The translations under genes were made by a program, and so were the position numbers. The notes beneath the pieces are model-generated. The model was not told where the DNA came from. It did no database searches and saw only the letters and a list, made by a program, of their open reading frames with translations. From Novosphingobium sp. HII-3 (GTDB taxonomy: Bacteria > Pseudomonadota > Alphaproteobacteria > Sphingomonadales > Sphingomonadaceae): 56,697 bases of DNA. The stretch covers positions 1-56,697 of the forward strand of contig NZ_PPSM01000012.1 in assembly GCF_002916655.1 (NCBI RefSeq), written 5' to 3'. Shown here piece by piece: positions 1 to 8,075 of the stretch; position 1 is the first letter of the stretch, and each line of letters begins with the position of its first letter.

Positions 1-239
1 TTCTGATAAAGCTCCACTCTCTTCATCCTTCCACCTCCGCACAAAAGCGAAGGTCTAACAGGACTGGCCCTTTTTTATCCCGGTGCTCCGGTCCGGTCCG
101 TGGCCCCTTTTATTCCCGGTGTTCTCAGCAGGCGTTCAGCCGACTCGGCAGTCTCTCAACGAGGATCGTCTGGGACGCCGCGCCCGTTTGGGCAATCCGA
201 TCTCTCCTGATGCCTCGCCTCGCGGTGAACGATTTCGGC

Positions 240-530
240 TAAGGTGTTCGCCCAAGCTTGCGACGGAAAGCACGAACAGCGCAATACCGGATGCAAGCAC
301 GAGCAGGCGATCTGGCCGGGGCCGGCCGTAATGGCGGCATTGCGCTCGAACGCGTGGTCTTGCGCGATCAACAAGGCCGAGATTGTACTGGCGGCTGAAC
401 TTAGGGCAACCAGCGCGTGCGTGCTCAGCCCCGCATGATGCCCCCCGGCACTCGCGTTCGAAACTCAGCAAATCCGAGGCATGCGGCAATCGCGTACCAG
501 TCTCCTGCCGTGAGTTCCGGCACGCTCATT
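240..530 (-). pseudogene. Decayed MgtC/SapB-like membrane protein gene
   Basis: An ATG at 530 overlaps the stop of the upstream fusion gene (ATGA) and opens a frame reading MSVPELTAGDWYAIAACLGF, which stops after 34 codons. A second frame then supplies FERECRG and a third supplies GLSTHALVALSSAAS followed by LLIAQD. Read together these resemble the N-terminal half of MgtC/SapB proteins (start, FERE, then AGLRTHALVALGAA). No single frame carries them all, so at least two frameshifts are implied. The conserved glycine-rich GIGFLGAG segment expected next is not visible. The frame swapping is seen directly; the family call is by eye and tentative. An intact MgtC/SapB gene lies near 46.4 kb. Confidence 0.45.
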
Positions 531-2520
531 GCCCGAAGGGATAGGTCTCGGGCACACCGCGGTGATGCTCCGGGCCGAGTGGCGTCACTGCCTCAGTCTC
601 GTCGAACCACACGTAGGCATCGAGCTGCTCAGGCAGGATCGCTTCGCTGTAGTGGCTCCAGCGCTCTGTTTCTGGACGATAAATCACGCCGATGAACCGC
701 TCCAGCCGCGGCTCCATCAGTGCGCGACGCAGCGCCTCGTGCTTGCCCGGCCCAAGATCGAGCAGGAAGTGCTCGACGCCGCTGTCGTGGCAAAGTCGCT
801 CATAGCTGTCGCGCCGTGACGGATTGACTCGCTTCACTTCCATGTCGCCATCCCAATCGGTGGCGGCCGCGACCGTCCCGGTGTGGGTACCAAATCCGAT
901 CAGGGCCGCTTGATCGCCGAACGTCTCGCGGCAGAGCTGGCCGATATTCAGTTCGTCGCGGGTTTGCCCCATGTCTGTCGCGCGCGCATCGCCGATGTGG
1001 CTGTTGTGCGCCCAGACGATCGCTTTGGCGTTTGGTCCCATAGCGTCAAGCAGATGCTGAAGGGTCTCGAACATGTGCGTATCGCGCAGATTCCAGCTCT
1101 CCGCGCCGCCGTAATACATGATCCGGTAATAGCGCTCGGCCGACGCGATCAGCCGGGCGTTTTGCGCCGCGTCGAGGAAGGCCTCGCCGTCGCGCTCTGC
1201 ATATTCGAGCCGCTTCTGAAGCAGCGCCTGGCATTGCTCGATCACCGCTTGCTCGCACTCGGCATAGCCTCGGTTCAGTGCGGAGCGACCGTAAGTGGCG
1301 GGGTTCTTTTGCCACGGGGTCAGACAGCCGTAGCGCTCACGGGCGACCTTTGCCGCTTCCGGATCGACCCGGTCGAGATAGTCGAGCACGGCACCAATCG
1401 ACGCCGACATGTTGTAGATGTCGAGCCCGTAGAAGCCGACGCGGCGGCTCATTTCGGCGACGCCCGCGTTGTGCTCGTGCATCCAGTGGATCAGTGCCTG
1501 AACATCGGTGTTGCGCCACATCCAGGTCGGAAATCGCTCGAACGGCTTCTCGGCGCCCGCGCGCGGCTCGCGGTGGCGGACATAGCGGTCCACCGTCGCC
1601 GCATCGGGCCAATCCGCTTCAACCGCCACGATGGTAAAGCCATGATGCGCGACGAGATGGCGGGTGATCGCCGCGCGCGCCCGGTAGAACTCGCTCGTCC
1701 CGTGACTCGCCTCACCAAGCAGCACGACGCGCCGATCGGCGTAGCGGTCGAACAGGCGACCGAAGGCAGGATCGTCGAAGTCGGGCAGAGGCTCCGCCGC
1801 CTCGCCGATCATCTCCGGCAACGTGAGCTTGCGCGATGCGCCGGGACGGTGGTCGCTCGCCGTGCGGCGGCCGTCTTCGGGCCAACCCTGCGCGCCGATC
1901 AGCGGCACGAATTTGACTGCACCCAGGCTCTCCTGCTCAAAGCGATCTTTCGCCACGCGCGTCACCTTGCAAAGCGTCTGAACGTCCGGCCCTCCGACCG
2001 GCATGACAAGCCGCCCGCCGATCTTAAGCTGCCGCTGAAGCGCGTCCGGCACTTCCAATCCGCCGGCCGCGACAAGAATCGCGTCGAACGGTGCCTCTTC
2101 CGGCAGCCCGAGCGTCCCGTCCCCCTCGCGCACATCGACATTGTCATAGCCGAGATCGGACATCCGCGCACACGCGGATCGCGCCAACTCTCGGTGTCGC
2201 TCAATCGCGACGACACGACCGGCCACCTGCCCCAGCACCGCTGCCGCGTAACCGGACCCGGCGCCGACCTCGAGCACATGGCTTCCCGGTTCGATCTCGG
2301 CAGCCTCGACCATGGCAGCAACGATATAGGGTTGGGAGATGGTCTGCCCCGCCTCGATCGGCAGCGGGCCATCCTCATACGCGAACTCTGCGAGCCCATC
2401 GGGCACAAACCGCTCTCGCGGCACGGTGCGCATTGCATCGAGCAACGCGGCGTCGCGGACGCCGCGTCGGGCGATCTGGACGTCGACCATCCGTCGTCGC
2501 GTCTCCTGATAGTCGGTCAC
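526..2520 (-). CDS. Protein-L-isoaspartate O-methyltransferase / erythromycin-esterase-like fusion protein
   Basis: A two-domain protein of about 664 residues. The N-terminal ~215 residues form a PCMT methyltransferase: the early DVQIARRGV segment, a QTISQPYIVA segment and the SAM-binding motif VLEVGAGSGYAA near residue 82. PCMT enzymes methylate isoaspartyl residues in damaged proteins. From about residue 235 to the end is an erythromycin-esterase-family domain: LLGEASHGTSEF carries the EAxHG motif (His near 272), AVEADWP gives the conserved Glu near 301, and VWAHNSHIGD the later His. The substrate of such domains is often unknown and need not be a macrolide. I prefer the GTG at 2520, just after the DUF3008 stop, since the first PCMT residues follow it directly; an ATG at 2574 in the same frame would overlap the upstream gene. 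Probably co-transcribed with DUF3008. Confidence 0.85.
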   Translation of the reverse strand: MTDYQETRRRMVDVQIARRGVRDAALLDAMRTVPRERFVPDGLAEFAYEDGPLPIEAGQTISQPYIVAAMVEAAEIEPGSHVLEVGAGSGYAAAVLGQVAGRVVAIERHRELARSACARMSDLGYDNVDVREGDGTLGLPEEAPFDAILVAAGGLEVPDALQRQLKIGGRLVMPVGGPDVQTLCKVTRVAKDRFEQESLGAVKFVPLIGAQGWPEDGRRTASDHRPGASRKLTLPEMIGEAAEPLPDFDDPAFGRLFDRYADRRVVLLGEASHGTSEFYRARAAITRHLVAHHGFTIVAVEADWPDAATVDRYVRHREPRAGAEKPFERFPTWMWRNTDVQALIHWMHEHNAGVAEMSRRVGFYGLDIYNMSASIGAVLDYLDRVDPEAAKVARERYGCLTPWQKNPATYGRSALNRGYAECEQAVIEQCQALLQKRLEYAERDGEAFLDAAQNARLIASAERYYRIMYYGGAESWNLRDTHMFETLQHLLDAMGPNAKAIVWAHNSHIGDARATDMGQTRDELNIGQLCRETFGDQAALIGFGTHTGTVAAATDWDGDMEVKRVNPSRRDSYERLCHDSGVEHFLLDLGPGKHEALRRALMEPRLERFIGVIYRPETERWSHYSEAILPEQLDAYVWFDETEAVTPLGPEHHRGVPETYPFGQ

Positions 2521-2524
2521 GACG

Positions 2525-2713
2525 CTAACTCTTCGACTTGTGCTCCGGCTTGTCCTTGCGCTTGGTGTGAGCAAGCTCCTCGAGCTGCTTCTCGCTCATG
2601 GATTTCTCCATGCTCTTGGACGCGCCCTTGAGCTTTGCCTTGGGTTGATCGCCACGCTTCGCGCTGAGCGCGGCGCCGGCGGCCTTCTGTTGCGCGGCGG
2701 ATTTGGCAGGCAT
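2525..2713 (-). CDS. DUF3008 family small basic protein
   Basis: A 62-residue lysine-rich protein beginning MPAKSAAQQKAAGAAL and containing LKGASKSM and MSEKQLEELA, the pattern of DUF3008 proteins. Function is unknown; the family is small, basic and soluble. I chose the ATG at 2713 because an AGGAG ribosome-binding site lies just upstream and the family starts MPAKS; an in-frame ATG at 2740 would add nine residues without family support. It ends five bases before the start chosen for the methyltransferase/esterase fusion, so the two are likely one transcript. Confidence 0.8.
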   Translation of the reverse strand: MPAKSAAQQKAAGAALSAKRGDQPKAKLKGASKSMEKSMSEKQLEELAHTKRKDKPEHKSKS

Positions 2714-2971
2714 CTTGGCTTCTCCTCTTCTTAAAGGCAACGCGTCAGTGGCAAGGCGGTGCCCGGGGCTGATCCAGGTAGGTCAACTCGCGAAAGCTTC
2801 GGAGATCCGTCCAGCCGTCCGGACAACGGATTTGCCGGGTGCTGCCTAGGAGCGATCGACGCCGCGCAAAGTGCCACCTCGGATCCGGGAACGAGCAGGT
2901 ATGACCGACATGATCGCCCTGCCGCGCCGGGCAAGCTGGACTTCGACCTCCCGACCCACTGTTCCGCAAAA

Positions 2972-3469
2972 TCAGCCATGGGTCGCCTCCTCCGGTGGAA
3001 CCCTCACCGGCACGCCGAGCGCGCTCAGTTCGAAGAGGGTCTGCTCGGCGCTGCGGTGATGAACGAAAGTACCGCCCGCGCCCTGCCAGAGATGGGCGTG
3101 CTTCAGTTGATCGTCGACCAGGATGTCGCCGGACTGGCAGTGGTTGCGCTTGTCGACCGCCATTACCGTCAGGATGCGGGTGCCCGGAAAATGCTCGGCC
3201 GCCCAGCGCACCTTCTGCGGGGCGGCCCATTGGCCTCGCGGCAAGCCAGTCAAAATGATGGGATCGAGGTGCCGCACCGCCTCGAACAGGACCATCGCGT
3301 CATCCATCAGCGGCAGGGTACCGTAGAAGTCAGGATGGCGGGCGATCTCCCGCCAAAAGGCCGGGAGGCCACGCCGTTTCTCGAAGACACGCGGCGGCAT
3401 GCCGAGCAGCTCGGTTGCGCCGTGATCGAAGTCGGCCAGTACGCCGTCGCAGTCGAGATAGAGCTGCAT
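2972..3469 (-). CDS. HAD-superfamily phosphatase (5'-nucleotidase C-like)
   Basis: A 165-residue protein starting with the HAD motif I LDCDGVLADFD (nucleophile Asp in DxDG), then ILTG as motif II and DILVDDQ as the acidic motif. Length and motif spacing fit the small cytosolic deoxy-5'-nucleotidase (NT5C) group of HAD phosphatases, which remove phosphate from nucleotides or nucleic acid ends. It starts three bases after the stop of the upstream 124-residue gene, so the pair is probably translated from one message. The substrate cannot be read from sequence. The 230 bases downstream hold no gene I can support. Confidence 0.8.
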   Translation of the reverse strand: MQLYLDCDGVLADFDHGATELLGMPPRVFEKRRGLPAFWREIARHPDFYGTLPLMDDAMVLFEAVRHLDPIILTGLPRGQWAAPQKVRWAAEHFPGTRILTVMAVDKRNHCQSGDILVDDQLKHAHLWQGAGGTFVHHRSAEQTLFELSALGVPVRVPPEEATHG

Positions 3470-3472
3470 CGG

Positions 3473-3847
3473 CTAGAACCTTGCCGGCTCGATTTCGACC
3501 TGGACCGGCACAGGCAATGGCTCCCAACCCCGTTCAGCTATCACGTCATTGCTTTGAACAGCCTTGCGGCCGCGGCTTCGGTCAAGCGACCAGGTGATGT
3601 GGTAGGTGCTGCCATCGGGCCGGTCCGTGCTGCCGCCGATTGAGACGATCAACGCCTGCAGACCTTCGCCGTCGTCGACGCTCCCGACGATTTCGGCAGC
3701 CTTCTGCAGGGGCAGCGGCTCTTTGGACGAAGCATGTGCCTTGAGCGTGACATGATCGGCGATTACGTCAGGCCAGGTCGGCGGAAATTGGTCGAGCAAC
3801 TGCGCCCGCTCATCGGGCTTCAGTTTCCATCCTATCACAGGCATCAT
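3473..3847 (-). CDS. Small protein with two HxT motifs (candidate 2H phosphoesterase)
   Basis: A 124-residue soluble protein without signal peptide. It carries DHVTLKA (His32) and YHITWSLD (His83), two H-x-T-hydrophobic motifs about 50 residues apart, each in a predicted beta strand. This is the hallmark of the 2H phosphoesterase fold (LigT/CPDase type), which acts on 2',3'-cyclic or 2'-5' nucleotide linkages. The spacing is shorter than in LigT, and the motifs were found by eye, so the assignment is an inference. The gene sits immediately upstream of a HAD phosphatase; a cyclic-phosphodiesterase plus phosphatase pair would make sense in RNA end processing. ATG at 3847 follows a GAAGG site; the ATG at 3844 is an alternative. 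Confidence 0.6.
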   Translation of the reverse strand: MMPVIGWKLKPDERAQLLDQFPPTWPDVIADHVTLKAHASSKEPLPLQKAAEIVGSVDDGEGLQALIVSIGGSTDRPDGSTYHITWSLDRSRGRKAVQSNDVIAERGWEPLPVPVQVEIEPARF

Positions 3848-3898
3848 TCAGACCTTCAAGCAAGGAGACAAGGGCCGCAAGTCGTCTCCCTTGTTCTG

Positions 3899-4288
3899 TC
3901 ACTGCACGGTGGGAAGAGCCTTCCGGCAATCGCTGGCGCATTCGCGGCACATCTCAGCGCAGAGCCGGCAATGCTCGTGCTCGTGGCGTGCGCATTCTTC
4001 CGCGCACAGTTCGCATGCCCTGGCGCAAGTCTCGAGCATCAGCCGCAACATCTCGACATTTTGCGCGGTGCGCCGGATCGCCAGCCGACCCGTCGCCGCA
4101 CACACATCTGCGCAATCGAGGCATGAGCGGATGCACTGCGCCATGTCCATCTTCTCGGCAACGCAAGCGTCGGCACAGTAGGTGCACATCTCCGCGCAGA
4201 ACATCGCGTGACGCGCCGCAGTCGCGAGCGCTTCGTTGAAGTCGTCGCCCACATCGGGATGAAGAGAGATCATTTTGTGAATGGACAT
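3899..4288 (-). CDS. Four-helix bundle copper-binding protein (DUF326/Csp-like)
   Basis: A 129-residue helical protein with regularly spaced cysteines: FCAEMCTYCADAC, CIRSCLDCADVC, CARACELCAEECARH and CRLCAEMCRECASDC. Cysteines lining the inside of a four-helix bundle are typical of Csp copper-storage proteins (DUF326), which bind Cu(I) ions. No signal peptide is visible, so a cytosolic form (Csp3-like) is more likely than a Tat-exported one. The start at 4288 follows AGGAGG at good spacing. The next upstream sequence is a broken SDR fragment, so no copper operon context remains. Family assignment is strong; metal content is inferred. Confidence 0.88.
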   Translation of the reverse strand: MSIHKMISLHPDVGDDFNEALATAARHAMFCAEMCTYCADACVAEKMDMAQCIRSCLDCADVCAATGRLAIRRTAQNVEMLRLMLETCARACELCAEECARHEHEHCRLCAEMCRECASDCRKALPTVQ

Positions 4289-4297
4289 GGCAACCTC

Positions 4298-4510
4298 CTA
4301 GATGATCGGCTTTGCCGCCGCAGGCTCCTTGGGCTGCCCTGGCCGCCCGAACGGCGCGTTTTTTTCCGAACTCCTCCACCTGGTCTGGTGACAGGGGGGG
4401 CGGAAGCAGCGGGGTCCAGACCAGCCGCGGGGCGCCGCAGTTGACGCGGATCTTCTTCTCGCCGAGCAGCTGCGCCAAGCCGCCGATGAAGTTCTGCATC
4501 GCGCTTTGCC
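4298..4510 (-). pseudogene. Short-chain dehydrogenase C-terminal remnant
   Basis: One minus-strand frame reads SAMQNFIGGLAQLLGEKK, then IRVNC and VWTPLLPP, then DQVEEFGK, matching the late part of SDR oxidoreductases (after the YxxxK site, through the P-x-x-V-x-T region). At a run of seven T at 4359-4365 the homology moves to another frame, NAPFGRPGQPKEPAAA, which soon stops at 4298. The N-terminal Rossmann half and the catalytic tyrosine are absent. A different frame upstream starts at an ATG at 4573 behind AAGGAG, but its product is unfamiliar. The fragment is non-functional as an SDR. Confidence 0.65.
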
Positions 4511-4796
4511 CACAATCCGCTGTTGCTGCTCCAGAAGAGGAGATTCTACCGCTTTGCGGGCTTCATCGCTCATGGCCAGGATACTCCTTGGACGCTCTGC
4601 GAAGAAGCGGCTTTCGAGCGGCTCAGTTCCCTCGCAAGGAGCTCAGACAGATTGATTGCAGCCGAACCGTGCCCCTTACGTGATCATTGACGCTACTGGA
4701 TCACATGGATCAGTAGAACGCTCGTCTGGCGACCTTGCTCCGTAATTGTCACCGGCCGGAAGTGGACTTCCGGCCATGAAGCAAGTTCGTCCGGTG

Positions 4797-5190
4797 TCAT
4801 GACCCTGGAGATGTGTGAAGTCGGGCCTTGTTGAAGTCCGTCCGCCACGCCTTGATCTTGCTCCTGGCGTCATCTGAAGACAAGAACCAGTGCGTGTTCA
4901 GGCATTCATCGCGCGGCCGTCCGTTGAAGCTTTCACATAAGCATTGTCCGTCGACTTCCGAGCCAATCCACGACATCAACCACCTGTTCGCCTTTGATCC
5001 CCTGAGCGATGCGGATCGCCAGGCACTGGCGCGTATATGCATCGACGTCAGGGCGCGGAATCGCTTGCCGTTGAACAGGGCATCGGACACAGAGTCCATC
5101 GCCCAGATCTTATCCCTGCGCGAAGGCAGCGGCCGCTCCACCGGCCATTGAGTGGTTTTCGTCTTTACAAGCTGGCTGAACGATCGGCTA
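4797..5190 (-). pseudogene. IS3-family transposase (OrfB) remnant
   Basis: The frame reads IWAMDSVSDALFNGKRFRAL, the start of the IS3-type integrase core with the first catalytic Asp, and ends with ESFNGRPRDECLNTHWF and DDARSKIKAWR. Between them the expected sequence (DAYTRQCLAIRIAQGIKGEQ) lies in another frame, and the segment with the second catalytic Asp (DNGSEF region) is missing altogether. The element therefore has a frameshift near 5040 and an internal deletion. No OrfA or clear terminal inverted repeats were seen. It marks an old insertion between the 0.2-4.6 kb block and the operon starting at 5.8 kb. Confidence 0.8.
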
Positions 5191-5819
5191 CTTCGACACC
5201 CCAGTCGAAAACCTGCCAATCGGCTCCCGACCCGCCTTCTGTCATTCTGCGATGACGGTCAGGCCACCATCGAATGCCAGCTATCGACAGAAGCTGCCGT
5301 TCGACCGTCCGCTTCTCTAATCTGCATGAAATCTTTGACAAGCGTAAGCCTGCGGAAACGTGCAACTGTTGCTGGTGTGAGAACCCTTAGGTCATGCCCA
5401 GGAGGACGACCGGCTTCCAAGAATTTCGCTCGCCCGGTCGAGGTCCAAAACGCTGTCGAGGTGATTTGCATCAATCATCAGACGTCGCGGGAACAGCATT
5501 GCGCCTGCAAACATTATGAACTGTCCGCTTGTGACCCACGGGCCGGCTTGCAGCCTTTTCAGGGTTCATCACCTTTCGGGAGAAATTCATGCCAGCACCA
5601 CCGTGCGCAATAGCGATACTATCGAAAAGCCGATCAAAAATGAGGAGCAGGTCCACTGTGATCTGATCGACACGTTGCGCTGATCGCCGAGACGACGTCG
5701 AAGGACTAATGTTCACGCGGTCCGCAGCGTTCACGCCAAGGCACCGGTTATTGCCTGCCTCGGCAGACGAGTGAAGCGCTCGCGATCCATCTGCGCGCCC
5801 TTCTGGAGGGAGAATGCTC
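5191..5819. other. Gap of about 630 bases without a recognisable gene
   Basis: Open frames here are short, have no ribosome-binding sites and match nothing I recognise. It probably contains debris flanking the broken IS3-type transposase and the promoter region of the plus-strand oxidoreductase operon. No terminator-like hairpin followed by T-run was found. Confidence 0.5.
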
Positions 5820-6932
5820 GTGAAGATCACCGCCGCCGTGATGGAAAAGGCAGACGGACTGGTAACCCGCCGCTCGATCGCGCTCGAAGAGGTCGAACTC
5901 GAGGGACCGCGCGAGGACGAGGTGCTGGTGCGCGTCACCAGCTGCGGGGTATGCGGCACCGACCGCGGCTGCCTGCACGGGCAGGAGCCATATCCCACAC
6001 CCGGCGTGCTCGGCCACGAGGGCGCCGGCACCATCGAGGCAGTTGGCAGGCTGGTCGACAATGTTCGCGTCGGCGATCGCGTGATGATGGGCTTTCCTTT
6101 CTGCGGAACCTGCAGGAGCTGTCGCCGCGGCCAGCAGCGTTATTGCATACATGGCGGGGCGCTGATGTTCTCCGGCCACCGGCTCGATGGCTCCTCGCCA
6201 ATGCAGAAAGCGGACGGCACGCCGCTCGCCGGACGGTTCTTCCAGCAATCTTCCTGGGCTACCCATACCATCGCGCTTGCGCGTCAGGTGGTGAAGGTGC
6301 CGGACGGCATCGACGCCGACCTGATGGGGCCGCTCGGTTGTTCGATCACGACCGGCGCGGGAACGGTGTTCAACGAGTTGAAGCCTCGGCCGGACAGCTC
6401 CATCGCGGTGTTCGGCGCAGGCAATGTCGGGCTGGCGGCGATCATGGCGGCGAAGCTCTCCCCGGCGACCCGCATCATCGCCATCGACACCGAACAGAGC
6501 CGGCTCGCTCTGGCGCGTGAACTCGGCGCGACCGACGTGATCGAACATGGGCGCGACACGGTACAGGCCGTGCGGGATCTCACCGACGGCGCGCTCGACT
6601 ACGCAATCGAGGCGACCGACGGCTCCAACCTCGTGTCCGAGGCGGTTGAGAGCCTGGGCCAGCTCGGTGTCTGCGCGATGGTCGGCGGCGCGAAGGCGAG
6701 CGCGTCGGTGTCGTTCAACCACACCGGCGTCCTTACCACCGGAAAGACGATTAAGGGCGTGCTGGGCGGCGGCGGCACTACGCCCGACTTCCACCTGGCG
6801 CTCATGCGTCTTCACGCAAACGGCCGTTTCCCGCTCGACCGGCTCGTCCGCCGCTATCCCTTCGCCGAGATCAACCAGGCGATCGACGACAGCGATGCGG
6901 GCACCACGATCAAGCCCATCCTGATGATGTGA
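5820..6932 (+). CDS. Zinc-dependent alcohol dehydrogenase (aryl-alcohol dehydrogenase type)
   Basis: A medium-chain dehydrogenase of about 370 residues. It has the catalytic zinc ligands in GVCGTD (~45), GHEGAG and GPLGCSITTG, a structural-zinc lobe FCGTCRSCRRGQQRYC, and the NAD(P) Rossmann motif FGAGNVG. The family oxidises primary, often benzylic, alcohols to aldehydes with NAD(P)+. GGAGGG lies about nine bases before the GTG at 5820, which I prefer; the ATG at 5814 is too close to it. This is the first gene of a seven-gene run ending at 13759, with only eight bases to the next start. Its likely product, an aldehyde, is the substrate class of the molybdenum enzyme encoded at the end of the operon. 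The physiological alcohol is unknown. Confidence 0.88.
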   Translation: MKITAAVMEKADGLVTRRSIALEEVELEGPREDEVLVRVTSCGVCGTDRGCLHGQEPYPTPGVLGHEGAGTIEAVGRLVDNVRVGDRVMMGFPFCGTCRSCRRGQQRYCIHGGALMFSGHRLDGSSPMQKADGTPLAGRFFQQSSWATHTIALARQVVKVPDGIDADLMGPLGCSITTGAGTVFNELKPRPDSSIAVFGAGNVGLAAIMAAKLSPATRIIAIDTEQSRLALARELGATDVIEHGRDTVQAVRDLTDGALDYAIEATDGSNLVSEAVESLGQLGVCAMVGGAKASASVSFNHTGVLTTGKTIKGVLGGGGTTPDFHLALMRLHANGRFPLDRLVRRYPFAEINQAIDDSDAGTTIKPILMM

Positions 6933-6940
6933 GAGGATCC

Positions 6941-8053
6941 ATGAGGAAAAACCCCTTTTTGCTCGGAATTGGCGCCGTGACGGCGGTCGCCGCATTGGCA
7001 GGTACCGCGGCGCTCGCGCAGCGTGCCGGATCGGCCCTCACGCAGGTCGCTCAGTTCGACCATCAGGTCACCGGAGTTGCCGTGACGCCAGACGGACGGC
7101 GCTTCGTCAACTTCCCTCGCTGGACTGACGATGCGCCGATATCTGTGGCAGAGGTGATGAAGGACGGCTCGCTGCGGCCCTATCCCGATGCCAGGTGGAA
7201 CGAATGGCGCAACGCGCGGGCGAACGAATTGTCAGTCGCTGACCATTTCGTCTGCGTCCAGTCCGTCGTCGCCGATGGCCGCGGGAATCTCTGGGTGCTG
7301 GATCCCGGCGCGCCGGGAAACGAGAAGATCCTGCCGGGCGCACCAAAGCTTGTGAAGATCGATCTGAAGACCAATGCCGTCGCCAAGATCATCCCCGTGC
7401 CTGAGGATGTCGCGCTACAGGGTACCTATCTCAACGACATCCGCTTCTCGCCCGATGGGAACCTCGGTTACATCACCGACAGCGGCACGCGCGGCGCGAT
7501 CATCGTCGTCGATCTGGAAAGCGGCAAGAGCTGGCGGACGCTTGATGGCCATCCCTCGACGCAGGTCGACAAGACTGTCAACGTTATGCTGGATGGCAAG
7601 CCGCTGCGCCGCCCCGATGGCCGACAGCCGATGTTCGCATCCGACGGCATCGCCATTTCGCAGGACGGTAAGACGCTCTTCTACCAGGCGCTGACCGGAA
7701 AGACGCTGTACTCGATCAATACCGACCTGCTGCGACCGGACGTGCCGGAGAACCAGCGCGCCGCAGCCGTGAAGACAGTCGCGCAGACGCATGTCGCGGA
7801 TGGCTTGTGGATGAGCAGGACGGGCGTGCTCTATCTCACCTCGCCCACGGATTACTCGATCAAGCGGCTGAACGGCGCGGCGATCGAGACCGTGCTGACT
7901 GATCGTCGCCTGCGCTGGCCCGACACCTTCAGCGAAGGGCCGGATGGCCGGATGTATGTCACCGCCAGCCACATTCAGGATACGCAATGGTTCACGCCAG
8001 GCGCGCCGCCCTCGATCAAGACACAGCTCTTCTCCTTCCCGCCCGTTCGCTGA
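6941..8053 (+). CDS. Secreted MRJP/yellow-family (dopachrome-tautomerase-like) protein
   Basis: A 370-residue protein with an N-terminal signal peptide (MRKNPFLLGIGAVTAVAALA, then an AxA cleavage site at ALAQ). The mature part looks like a six-bladed beta-propeller of the major royal jelly protein/yellow family: VTPDGRRFVNFPRW, NLWVLDPGAPG, LNDIRFSPDG and LGYITDSG. Such bacterial proteins are annotated as L-dopachrome-tautomerase-related but their reaction is mostly unproven. ATG at 6941 is preceded by GAGGAT; an in-frame GTG at 6929 overlaps the dehydrogenase stop. It would be periplasmic, while no other operon product shows an export signal, so its role with them is unclear. Confidence 0.75.
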   Translation: MRKNPFLLGIGAVTAVAALAGTAALAQRAGSALTQVAQFDHQVTGVAVTPDGRRFVNFPRWTDDAPISVAEVMKDGSLRPYPDARWNEWRNARANELSVADHFVCVQSVVADGRGNLWVLDPGAPGNEKILPGAPKLVKIDLKTNAVAKIIPVPEDVALQGTYLNDIRFSPDGNLGYITDSGTRGAIIVVDLESGKSWRTLDGHPSTQVDKTVNVMLDGKPLRRPDGRQPMFASDGIAISQDGKTLFYQALTGKTLYSINTDLLRPDVPENQRAAAVKTVAQTHVADGLWMSRTGVLYLTSPTDYSIKRLNGAAIETVLTDRRLRWPDTFSEGPDGRMYVTASHIQDTQWFTPGAPPSIKTQLFSFPPVR

Positions 8054-8075
8054 CCGGCACGACAAGGATCATCCC

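Noticed and set aside
883..2631. Open frame of 582 codons on the plus strand opposite the methyltransferase fusion
   Set aside because: High-GC antisense frame; its protein has no family features while the opposite strand shows two complete domains.
5748..6995. Open frame of 415 codons on the minus strand
   Set aside because: Antisense to the alcohol dehydrogenase, which has all zinc ligands.
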